5,655 nt of DNA from Clostridiales bacterium UBA6330 (GCA_002438075.1 DJSQ01000181.1:1-5655); one strand, 5' to 3'. Counted from the stretch's first letter, positions 1 to 5,557 are shown. The notes: a model not told the origin generated them from the sequence alone. Numbers and translations: made by a program.

Positions 1-14
1 TTATGTTCTTCATA

Positions 15-91
15 TGGTGGAGACAGATGGATTCGAACCAACGACCTCATGCATGTCAAGCATGCGCTCTAACCAACTGAGCTATGCCTCC
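15..91 (-). tRNA. tRNA-Val, anticodon GAC, with encoded CCA
   Basis: Decodes valine codons GUC and GUU. Read on the minus strand, the cloverleaf is complete: a 7-bp acceptor stem (GGAGGCA at 85-91 with TGTCTCC at 19-25, one G-U pair), a 4-bp D stem GCTC/GAGC with GG in the loop, a perfect 5-bp anticodon stem CATGC/GCATG, anticodon loop TTGACAT, a 5-base variable loop and a TTCGAAT T-loop. The anticodon occupies 55-57. The discriminator is A (18), followed by genomically encoded CCA (15-17). The T stem GTTGG/CCATC carries one U-U mismatch at its second pair, which is unusual but does not disturb the rest of the fold. A promoter with a 17-base spacer lies about 64 bases upstream of the tRNA 5' end. 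Any further tRNA in a cluster would lie beyond the left edge. Confidence 0.96.
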
Positions 92-95
92 GCTC

Positions 96-150
96 CCGTT
101 GCGCTTTGCCTTTCGGCTTCGGCTGAGGTCTGCCTTCTTTTTCGCAACGG
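96..150 (-). repeat. Inverted repeat forming a hairpin in the tRNA leader
   Basis: The predicted 5' leader of the tRNA transcript begins with CCGTTGCG (143-150) and ends, four bases before the tRNA, with its exact complement CGCAACGG (96-103). The arms form an 8-bp stem closing a 39-base loop. Inside the loop is a smaller hairpin GCC-GAAA-GGC with a GNRA-type tetraloop. The leader would therefore fold as a separate domain directly next to the mature 5' end cut by RNase P. The pairing is seen directly; any role in processing or regulation is inference. Confidence 0.55.
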
Positions 151-154
151 ATAT

Positions 155-183
155 ATTATACCACATTTCCTCTCGGATTGCAA
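155..183 (-). promoter_or_regulatory. Promoter of the tRNA-Val gene
   Basis: On the minus strand a -35 box TTGCAA (178-183) is separated by exactly 17 bases from a perfect -10 box TATAAT (155-160). The -10 is preceded by TGG, giving an extended -10 (TGnTATAAT). The predicted start of transcription is near 147-150, about 57 bases before the tRNA. It lies downstream of the glycosyltransferase stop codon, so the tRNA probably has its own sigma-70/SigA-type promoter and need not depend on read-through from the operon. Confidence 0.82.
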
Positions 184-248
184 GGGGTTTTGCGAAAATT
201 TTTTCCCTTTTTTCGGATTTTTTTCGTCCTTCGTGCCTCTCGATATCC
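184..248. other. Purine-run spacer after the operon, no clear terminator
   Basis: Between the glycosyltransferase stop codon and the tRNA promoter, the minus strand is a series of A runs (seven, six and six) broken by short G/C islands. The plus strand correspondingly shows T runs. I searched for a GC-rich hairpin followed by U's on the minus strand and found none. Weak GGG/CCC and GCAA/TTGC pairings exist but lack a U tract. The operon transcript may end by a Rho-dependent route, beyond the window, or through the tRNA gene. Confidence 0.5.
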
Positions 249-1001
249 TTATTTTCCTTTTTCTGCCTGTTTTTTCTTCTTTTCGGCTTTTGCGGCGCGT
301 CTGACGCGCTTTTTGATGCGTCTGAGGTCCCCGAGCATTTTTACGGTATCCCGCATGAGGTGGATTTTCGACTCCCGATGGTTGATGACCCGCACGGGCA
401 GTTCCTTGACCCGATAGCCCAAACGGTCCGCCCACATCAGCGCCTCAAAGTCGAATGCGAAGCCGTCGGTCTCGCATCGGCTGAAGATTTCCTTTGCCGC
501 TCTTTGGGTAAACGCTTTACATCCGCACTGCGAGTCCGACAGCTTGAAGCCTCCCATCAGGCACAGGACCCGAATATAGGTTTTGGACGCGAGCTTCCGC
601 ATGAAGGTATAGCCCTCGTAGCCGTCCTTGCCGATATTTCGTGAGCCGATGACAACGTCGCAATCGGGATTTGCTTCAAACGCGTCCGCAACCCGTCCGA
701 TGACATCGGTGCCGTATGCGAGGTCCGCGTCGGTGAACATGACATAGTCCCCCTCTGCCTCCAGCATGGCGGTTCGGACCGCACAGCCCTTCCCTTTGTT
801 TTTCTCATAGCCGACCACTCTGACGCGCGGCAGGTTCAGCCGGCGCACGATATCCGCCGAGCCGTCGGTGCTCCCGTCGTCGCTGAAAAGCAGCTCATAG
901 TCCTCCCCAAAGCGCCGATCCAGCGCCTCGGTCAACGTTTTGGCGGTTGCGGCGATGATGCCGCTTTCATTGTACATCGGGATGCAGACCGAAATCTTCA
1001 T
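249..1001 (-). CDS. Family 2 glycosyltransferase, polyprenyl/dolichyl-phosphate glucosyltransferase-like
   Basis: Probably transfers a sugar from a nucleotide-sugar donor to a polyprenyl phosphate at the cytoplasmic membrane face. The 250-residue protein is a single GT-A domain. It opens with a VCIPMYNES strand (5-13) and carries the nucleotide-binding DDGSTDGS (41-48), the metal-binding DAD (91-93) and the DSQCGCKAF block (156-164). A FDFEALMWADRLGY-KELPV segment (183-203) follows. This order matches ALG5-like enzymes better than generic cell-wall rhamnosyltransferases. There is no transmembrane segment. The last 25 residues are a lysine/arginine-rich tail (KKRVRR...KKKK) that could contact acidic lipids. 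The ATG overlaps the stop of the upstream methyltransferase by 4 bases (ATGA), with AAAGGA nine bases before it (1011-1016), so it is the distal gene of the operon and probably translationally coupled. The sugar, acceptor and end product (teichoic acid, glycolipid or protein glycan) cannot be told from sequence. Family assignment is firm; substrate is inference. Confidence 0.9.
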   Translation of the reverse strand: MKISVCIPMYNESGIIAATAKTLTEALDRRFGEDYELLFSDDGSTDGSADIVRRLNLPRVRVVGYEKNKGKGCAVRTAMLEAEGDYVMFTDADLAYGTDVIGRVADAFEANPDCDVVIGSRNIGKDGYEGYTFMRKLASKTYIRVLCLMGGFKLSDSQCGCKAFTQRAAKEIFSRCETDGFAFDFEALMWADRLGYRVKELPVRVINHRESKIHLMRDTVKMLGDLRRIKKRVRRAAKAEKKKKQAEKGK

Positions 1002-1825
1002 GTCTCTCCGTCCTTTCTGTAAAGGAAAATATCAAAGTCATACGCCGTTTGCAGGGTATCAAGCCCCGTCAGCCTTGCGCGGTCCTGCTCGCGGGTCCAC
1101 CAATAGTAGGGGGTCATGGAAAAAAGCGCCTCAATCATTTCCGTGCCCTCGACCGTAATCTCCCCCGTCAGGCGCTCGCGCCTGACAAGCGTCATGCTCT
1201 GCGGCAGGTCGGCGCGCCCCTCATTGACGGTTGGGGTATCGTAGAGCACCCGTTTCAGCCCCATCAGATGCTCCTTCCCCGCGCCGACCAGAAGCAGATA
1301 TCCTCCATCCCGCAGGACGCGCAGGAATTCCGTCTCGGCGCAAGGGGCAAACAGGGAGGTCACGGCATCCGCCGCTTTGTCCGCCACAGGCAATGCAAAC
1401 AGACTGCACACCGCAAAGCCCGCGCCGCTCCCCGTTCGGTTTGCGGTTTTGGCGGCGTGGTCGATTCCGTCCCGTGACAGGTCCGCGCCGAGGACCGTTC
1501 GCCCCGCCGCCATGCGGTTGGTGTAATAGCCTTCGCCGCATCCCGCGTCCAGCACGGTTTTGGCTCCGATTTCGTCCAGAATTTCATTGATACGGTCGGA
1601 AAGCGGCTTGTAGTAGCCCGCCTCGAGAAAGGCGCTTCTGGCGCGTACCGCCGCCTTTGCGTCTCCCGTTTTTCCGTCGCGGCTGAAATTGAGGTAGCCG
1701 CTTTTGGAGAAATCGTAGCAATGCCACCGTGCTCCATGACAGAAAAAGCTCCTTCCGTCCGCCGTTTTCTCGCCTGCCGCGCCGCAGACGGGGCAGCGGA
1801 GCAGTGCCGTGACCGATGCCGTCAT
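998..1825 (-). CDS. rlmA: 23S rRNA (guanine-N1)-methyltransferase, RlmA family
   Basis: Methylates N1 of a guanine in helix 35 of 23S rRNA using S-adenosylmethionine. Gram-negative RlmA(I) targets G745 and Gram-positive RlmA(II)/TlrB targets G748; the latter is more likely here by lineage, not by proof. The 275-residue protein has the family layout. An N-terminal zinc ribbon has ligands Cys11, Cys14, Cys29 and His35, followed by YDFSKSGYLNF (37-47), where the E. coli enzyme has FDMAKEGYVNL. Next come the ARSAFLEAGYYKPL segment (62-75), SAM motif I VLDAGCGEGYYT (91-102), an acidic post-I strand (GADLS, 113-117), the signature LFAPCAETEFLRVLRDGG (158-175) and a C-terminal MTPYYWWT (237-244). 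Length equals that of the family. The start is fixed by a strong GGGAGGA at 1831-1837, five bases before the ATG and inside the kinase gene, with a 4-base ATGA overlap. In TlrB-type enzymes this methylation contributes to resistance to tylosin-like macrolides. Why it follows a stress-type kinase is unknown. Confidence 0.93.
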   Translation of the reverse strand: MTASVTALLRCPVCGAAGEKTADGRSFFCHGARWHCYDFSKSGYLNFSRDGKTGDAKAAVRARSAFLEAGYYKPLSDRINEILDEIGAKTVLDAGCGEGYYTNRMAAGRTVLGADLSRDGIDHAAKTANRTGSGAGFAVCSLFALPVADKAADAVTSLFAPCAETEFLRVLRDGGYLLLVGAGKEHLMGLKRVLYDTPTVNEGRADLPQSMTLVRRERLTGEITVEGTEMIEALFSMTPYYWWTREQDRARLTGLDTLQTAYDFDIFLYRKDGET

Positions 1826-3360
1826 ACCGTTCCTCCCGATTCGTTTGTCGGGTGCTCGGTTCCTTCGGGCGGTGCCGAAATCGGCAGCTCAAACCAGAAG
1901 GACGAGCCGTGCCCGACCTCGCTGTCCACGCCGTAGGCGGCGTTGTGGACCTCCAGAATCTCCTTTGCAATCGACAGCCCGAGCCCTGTGCCGATGCGGG
2001 CGATTCTGTGCACCTTGTCAACCTTATAATAGCGGTCCCAGATCAGCGGAATTTCATCCGCGGGGATGCCCGCTCCCGTATCGCGCACCTCGATGCGCAC
2101 CTTTTCGTCCCGCACGCTCTGCCGCACGGTGACCGAAAGGTCCTCGCCCGTGTAGTTGATGGCGTTGTTGATGAGGTTATAGACCACCTGTAAAATCATG
2201 CCGCGGTCGGCAAAGACGGGAACGTCACAGTCCGCCTCCAGACGGATGGTGTAGCCCTGCGCCTTGGTAAAGGCTTCATAGCGGGTCATCACCTCGCGGA
2301 TGACGGCAGTCAGGTTGAAGAATTCCATCATCGGACACCGCACACCCGACTGAATGCGGGAGAGGTCCAAAAGGTCGCTGACCAGCTCGGAAAGATGCTC
2401 GGTCTCGTCAATGATAATCTGGATATTTTCGGGGGTATTTTCCCCGGGGATATCGCGCATGGTCTCGCCGTAGCCGCGAATCAAGGTCAGCGGGGTGCGC
2501 AGGTCATGCGAGATGTTGGCAATCAGCTCCTTCTGGAGCCTGTCGGTGCGCGCCAGCTCCTGCGCGGCGAAGCTGAGGGATGCGGCAAGCTCCTGCGTTT
2601 CGCGGTAGCCGCCCTTGTCCTCAAACTGCGCGTTGTAGTTCCCTGCGGCAAGCTGTTTTGCCGCGGTGTTCATGCGGATGATTGGGCGCGTGATGTGGTG
2701 CGAAATCACCAGCGTGAGGAAAAGCGCCGAGAGGAACACAATCAGGCTCAGCCAGAACAGCTGATGCTGAATGGTCCGCACGGTTGCCTCCAGCGGGACC
2801 AGTGACGTGCTGAGCAGAAGCAGATATTGCACATCATCCGCCTCGCAGAGCCGCACCGAGAGCAGGTTCATCATCTCCGAGGTGATGCCCTCCTCGCGGC
2901 AGGTGCCCGTCAGCTCCTGCCAGAAATTCTGCGTGACCTCATAGCCTCCGAAGGTGACCTTGGTCAGGTAGGACCCGTCCTGCTCTGCGGCAAGGCGGTA
3001 GAGCTGCTCCAGTCGGTCGGTGGGAATGCCCCACAAACCGCCCGCGCCCGTCCCCGCAGTCTGCGAGAGGACCTTTGTCCCCTCCATGCCTTCAATGCGG
3101 TAGACCGAAACCGAGACCAGCTCGTCAACCGAGAGGCGGAACGCCACGTCCGAAAGCTCGTCCGTTCCGATTGCGGCAATGAGTTTATTGCCCGCGTTTT
3201 CCAGATCGCGCCGCCGCACCTGCTCGTACACCACGTTAATCAGCACCACCTCAAACAGCCAGAATAGGAAGAGGATGGCGAGCAGGAAGCAGAGAATGGC
3301 ACGGGTCAGGTACCCCCATAGGCTTGTGTGCGGGCGTTTTTCGGATTCGGCGCCGCTCAT
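1822..3360 (-). CDS. Membrane sensor histidine kinase, HAMP-HisKA-HATPase
   Basis: Sensor of a two-component system, expected to autophosphorylate at His285 and pass the phosphate to the response regulator encoded just upstream. The 512-residue protein has a short cytoplasmic tail, a first membrane helix (about 18-44) and an extracytoplasmic sensor region (about 45-198) that I cannot assign to a named fold. A second helix (about 199-220) leads into a HAMP linker (about 221-273). HisKA has the H-box NISHDLRTPL (282-291). HATPase_c has the N-box VVYNLINNAINYT (392-404), G1 DTGAGI (427-432), the WDRYYK F-box (441-446) and G2 GTGLGL (457-462). All catalytic motifs are intact. Cys154 and Cys172 both lie in the outer domain. 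The ATG overlaps the regulator stop by 4 bases; GAGGG ends only 3 bases before it, so initiation probably relies on coupling. The architecture fits CssS/PhoR-like kinases and the neighbouring HtrA suggests envelope stress sensing. The signal is inference. Confidence 0.95.
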   Translation of the reverse strand: MSGAESEKRPHTSLWGYLTRAILCFLLAILFLFWLFEVVLINVVYEQVRRRDLENAGNKLIAAIGTDELSDVAFRLSVDELVSVSVYRIEGMEGTKVLSQTAGTGAGGLWGIPTDRLEQLYRLAAEQDGSYLTKVTFGGYEVTQNFWQELTGTCREEGITSEMMNLLSVRLCEADDVQYLLLLSTSLVPLEATVRTIQHQLFWLSLIVFLSALFLTLVISHHITRPIIRMNTAAKQLAAGNYNAQFEDKGGYRETQELAASLSFAAQELARTDRLQKELIANISHDLRTPLTLIRGYGETMRDIPGENTPENIQIIIDETEHLSELVSDLLDLSRIQSGVRCPMMEFFNLTAVIREVMTRYEAFTKAQGYTIRLEADCDVPVFADRGMILQVVYNLINNAINYTGEDLSVTVRQSVRDEKVRIEVRDTGAGIPADEIPLIWDRYYKVDKVHRIARIGTGLGLSIAKEILEVHNAAYGVDSEVGHGSSFWFELPISAPPEGTEHPTNESGGTV

Positions 3361-4049
3361 GCGCCCTCAAACCGATACCCGACACCGCGCAGGGTCACGA
3401 TGTACCCCGCATAGCGCCCGAGGCTCTTGCGCAAGAGCTTGATATGCGTATCCAGCGTGCGCGCGTCACCGTAGAAATCATAGCCCCAGACCTCGCACAG
3501 CAGCTTTTCCCGCGAGAGGGCAATATTGCGGTTGGAGAGCAGATAGAAGAACAGGTCGTATTCCTTCGGGGACATCTCCACGCGCTTGCCGTCGATATAA
3601 ACCAGCCGCGCGGTCAGGTCCGCCTTCAGCCCGCCGTTGTCCAGCTCCACCACCACGTTGGGGGCTTTGTCGGTGGTCGGGTCCTTTTTGGCAACCCGCT
3701 TCATGATTGCGTCCACGCGGAGCATCAGCTCCTTCGGAGAAAAGGGCTTGACCACATAGTCGTCAATCCCGACCTCAAAGCCGTTGATGCGGTCATACTC
3801 CTCCCCTCTTGCCGACAGCATGATAATCGGGGTCTGCGTAATCTTGCGGATTTCGCGGCACGCCGAAAAGCCGTCCAGCTCGGGCATCATGATGTCCATG
3901 ATGATGATATCGTAGGTATTGGAGCGGCACAGGAGCACCGCCTGCATACCGTCCGCCGCCTCGGTGACCTCGTGTCCCTCGAATTCGGCGTACTTGCGGA
4001 TGATCCCGCGAATGCGGGCTTCGTCGTCAACGACCAGAATGTGATACAT
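3357..4049 (-). CDS. Response regulator, OmpR/PhoB family
   Basis: Cytoplasmic transcription factor of the two-component pair. The 230-residue protein has an N-terminal receiver (1-118) with acidic pocket Asp8/Asp9, phosphoacceptor Asp52 in IIIMDIMMPELDG, switch residue Ser79 (IIMLSAR) and Lys101 (VVKPFSPKEL). A linker of about 15 residues rich in Asp/Lys precedes a winged-helix DNA-binding domain (about 132-228). That domain has the conserved MSPKEYDLFFYLL, LLCEVWGYDFYGDARTLDTHI and LRGVGYRFE blocks. It starts 28 bases after the protease stop, with AGGA seven bases before the ATG (4057-4060). I see no terminator or good promoter in that gap, so co-transcription with the protease is likely. 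It overlaps the kinase start by 4 bases. Targets may include the promoter upstream of the protease, where a direct repeat is present. All catalytic residues are present and the family call is secure. The CssR-like role is inferred from context only. Confidence 0.96.
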   Translation of the reverse strand: MYHILVVDDEARIRGIIRKYAEFEGHEVTEAADGMQAVLLCRSNTYDIIIMDIMMPELDGFSACREIRKITQTPIIMLSARGEEYDRINGFEVGIDDYVVKPFSPKELMLRVDAIMKRVAKKDPTTDKAPNVVVELDNGGLKADLTARLVYIDGKRVEMSPKEYDLFFYLLSNRNIALSREKLLCEVWGYDFYGDARTLDTHIKLLRKSLGRYAGYIVTLRGVGYRFEGA

Positions 4050-4077
4050 ACTTCCGTCCTGCCTTTATGCTTATTTT

Positions 4078-5406
4078 TCAGTCTGTAAATTGAACGTTTG
4101 TCCGTGACGTGAGATTTTCGGGCACATACTGGGGAATTACAAACGAAACGGTTTTCTCTTCTCCTGAGGAGCCGCGCGTGTAGGTCAGCGTGAGGGTGTC
4201 CCCCGCCTTGAGGTCCGCCACCGCCGCCTCGTATTCCGCCTCGGTTGTAACCGCCGTCCCGTTGACCGTCAGGATGCGGTCACGGTTCTTCAGCTCGGCG
4301 CAGTTCTTGGAGGAAACGACATAGAGCCCGTAAGAGGACACATCCGGATATCTCCAGTAGTACCGATAATTGCTCTGGTTGACCTCCACCAAGCTGATTC
4401 CGATATCGGGAACGCCCTGCACATAGCCGTATTGAATCAGGTCCTTTTCAACCTCATACGCGGTGTCAATCGGAATGGCGAACGCCAGTCCCTCCACGCC
4501 CGATTCGGCATACTTCGCGTTGACGATGCCGATCAGCTCACCCTTGAGGTTGAACAGTCCGCCGCCCGAGTTGCCCGAGTTGATTGCCGCGTTGGTCTGG
4601 AGCAGGGTCATGGTCCCGTTATCGGTCTTGACCTGCCGCGCCTTCGCACTGATGATGCCGTCCGTTACGGTTCCGCCGAGCGTTCCGAGCGGGTTTCCGA
4701 TGGCAACAACGTGCTCCCCGACCACCAGATTCTCGCTGATGCCGTGCGTTGCGGCGGTCAGCGGCTCGGATTCCAGCGGCTCGATTTTCAGCACCGCCAA
4801 GTCGGTTCCCGAATCGGTCCCCACCGTTGCCGCAAGATACGGATTGGCACAGTTGTTTACCGTTACCGAAATTTTGGTCGCACCCTCCACCACATGGTTG
4901 CAGGTGAGGATATAGCCCTTATCCGAAATGATAACGCCGCTTCCCGCGCTGGTGCTCCGCCCCGATGTGGCATTGATGACCACCACCGCGTCCTGCACCA
5001 TCCGCGCGACCGACGAAATGGAGTATGCGTCCTCTCCCGCCGAGCCGTAGGGGGAGAATTCCGCTTCCGAACGGTCGAGAAGCGAGGACGGGTCCTTGTT
5101 CAGCACCGTACCCGAATCGGGCGCGGGGACGGAGTTCCCGTTCTGCGCATTCCGCACGATGCTGTTATATGCCATGGTCGCACCGCCGACCCCCGCCCCG
5201 AAGGACAGGAGCACGCAGAGAATCACGGTCAGAATCGGGATGGCGGGACCGTTCCGCCGCGGGGGCTTTTCGGGTCTCCACCCGTTCCCGCCGTTCTGCG
5301 GCTCATAGCTGTAGGTGTAGCCGCTCCCGTTTTGCTGTCCGTCCGAGCCGAAGCCGCCGGAACCCGTGTCAAAGCTCATACGGTCCGGTTTTCTGTCTTC
5401 GTACAT
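4078..5406 (-). CDS. htrA: HtrA/DegP-like S1C serine protease, membrane-anchored, with PDZ domain
   Basis: Envelope protease expected to degrade misfolded exported proteins on the outer face of the membrane. The 442-residue protein has a 53-residue cytoplasmic tail rich in Gly, Ser, Asn, Gln and Tyr. One membrane anchor (about 54-80, IPILTVILCVLLSFGAGVGGA) follows, then a low-complexity linker, a trypsin-like domain (about 128-325) and a C-terminal PDZ domain (about 334-425). The catalytic triad is His171 (TCNHVVEG), Asp202 (GTDLAVLK) and Ser280 (NSGNSGGGL). The proline usual after GNSGG is Gly here. The PDZ keeps ILTVNGTAV but lacks the usual AGL..GD lead-in, reading ELKNRDRIL. The start at ATG 5406 is chosen because AAAGGAGT stands six bases before it. 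An in-frame TTG 69 bases upstream would extend the protein but lies over the predicted -10 and has no comparable site. It is first in the operon, followed at 28 bases by the response regulator, as expected for a CssRS-type secretion-stress module. Confidence 0.94.
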   Translation of the reverse strand: MYEDRKPDRMSFDTGSGGFGSDGQQNGSGYTYSYEPQNGGNGWRPEKPPRRNGPAIPILTVILCVLLSFGAGVGGATMAYNSIVRNAQNGNSVPAPDSGTVLNKDPSSLLDRSEAEFSPYGSAGEDAYSISSVARMVQDAVVVINATSGRSTSAGSGVIISDKGYILTCNHVVEGATKISVTVNNCANPYLAATVGTDSGTDLAVLKIEPLESEPLTAATHGISENLVVGEHVVAIGNPLGTLGGTVTDGIISAKARQVKTDNGTMTLLQTNAAINSGNSGGGLFNLKGELIGIVNAKYAESGVEGLAFAIPIDTAYEVEKDLIQYGYVQGVPDIGISLVEVNQSNYRYYWRYPDVSSYGLYVVSSKNCAELKNRDRILTVNGTAVTTEAEYEAAVADLKAGDTLTLTYTRGSSGEEKTVSFVIPQYVPENLTSRTNVQFTD

Positions 5407-5412
5407 AAAAAG

Positions 5413-5420
5413 ACTCCTTT
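5413..5420 (-). promoter_or_regulatory. Ribosome binding site that sets the htrA start
   Basis: Read on the minus strand this is AAAGGAGT, a near-perfect match to the anti-Shine-Dalgarno sequence, six bases (CTTTTT) before the ATG at 5404-5406. It decides between this ATG and the in-frame TTG at 5473-5475, which has no such site. Confidence 0.88.
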
Positions 5421-5427
5421 TCCGCGA

Positions 5428-5446
5428 GGGGACCGACAGTCTCCCC
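5428..5446 (-). repeat. Small hairpin in the htrA leader
   Basis: On the minus strand GGGGA (5442-5446) and TCCCC (5428-5432) form a 5-bp stem with a 9-base loop. It ends about eight bases before the ribosome binding site. It is short, but four of the five pairs are G-C. It could stabilise the message or affect initiation; no known riboswitch or thermometer family is recognised. Confidence 0.35.
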
Positions 5447-5460
5447 CACAATATAGCTTG

Positions 5461-5489
5461 AGTATAGCCTTTCAATGTGAAGATTACAT
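5461..5489 (-). promoter_or_regulatory. Candidate promoter for the htrA operon
   Basis: On the minus strand a -10 box TATACT (5461-5466, five of six to consensus) is preceded at 17 bases by ATGTAA (5484-5489), which matches TTGACA at only three of six positions. A start near 5454 would give a leader of about 48 bases. The poor -35 is what one expects of a promoter needing an activator, and a direct repeat lies just upstream. A second AT-rich hexamer, TATATT (5450-5455), is a weaker alternative because nothing resembling a -35 is at the right distance. Confidence 0.45.
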
Positions 5490-5496
5490 GATGTTG

Positions 5497-5516
5497 GCTG
5501 AAAAAGCCGCTGAAAA
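5497..5516 (-). promoter_or_regulatory. Direct repeat, possible response-regulator site
   Basis: TTTTCAGC occurs twice on the minus strand, at 5509-5516 and 5497-5504, twelve bases apart start to start. The copy nearest the promoter ends 7 bases above the candidate -35. A further partial copy, TTTTCGGG, lies upstream at 5518-5525. OmpR-family regulators bind tandem direct repeats with a period of about 10-11 bases near the -35, so the regulator encoded in this operon is the natural candidate. The repeat is seen; the binding is inference, and the 12-base period is slightly wide. Confidence 0.35.
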
Positions 5517-5517
5517 T

Positions 5518-5540
5518 CCCGAAAACGCTTGCTTTTCGGG
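5518..5540. repeat. 8-bp perfect inverted repeat upstream of htrA
   Basis: CCCGAAAA (5518-5525) and TTTTCGGG (5533-5540) are exact complements around a 7-base spacer. An outer CCGC (5507-5510) can pair with GCGG (5541-5544) if a 7-base bulge is allowed. It lies upstream of the htrA promoter and covers the -35 of a possible rightward promoter. It could be an operator. It could also be a weak terminator of a leftward transcript entering from the right, since the minus strand continues with ATTTTC and, after the outer stem, CTTTTT. Neither use can be settled from sequence. Confidence 0.45.
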
Positions 5541-5557
5541 GCGGAGTTTGATATAAT
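5529..5557 (+). promoter_or_regulatory. Candidate rightward promoter leaving the window
   Basis: On the plus strand TTGCTT (5529-5534), 17 bases, then a perfect TATAAT (5552-5557) gives a plausible sigma-70/SigA promoter with start near 5564. It points away from htrA toward the right edge. The remaining 91 bases show no convincing ribosome binding site or open frame, so the transcript would have a long leader, an RNA gene or a coding start beyond the window. The inverted repeat at 5518-5540 covers its -35. Confidence 0.45.

Noticed and set aside
182..216. A possible plus-strand terminator (AAGGG...CCCTTTTTTT).
   Set aside because: The stem is only 5 bp with a long AT-rich loop, and no plus-strand gene precedes it.
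3324..4088. A 254-codon plus-strand open frame opposite the response regulator.
   Set aside because: It mirrors a clearly real OmpR-family gene, has no domain signature and its length is explained by GC-rich codon bias.
4050..4090. A possible internal promoter for the response regulator (TTTACA at the end of the protease gene).
   Set aside because: The hexamer is good but nothing resembling a -10 lies 16-18 bases downstream; the best AT-rich match is at 14 bases and poor.
5407..5475. An N-terminal extension of the protease from an in-frame TTG at 5473-5475.
   Set aside because: It has no ribosome binding site, would begin inside the promoter region, and the ATG at 5406 has a near-ideal AAAGGAGT six bases away.
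4432..5556. A 374-codon open frame on the plus strand opposite the protease gene.
   Set aside because: It is antisense to a gene with a complete S1C catalytic triad, is rich in Arg/His/Pro/Gly as GC-rich shadow frames are, shows no recognisable domain and lacks a good ribosome binding site.
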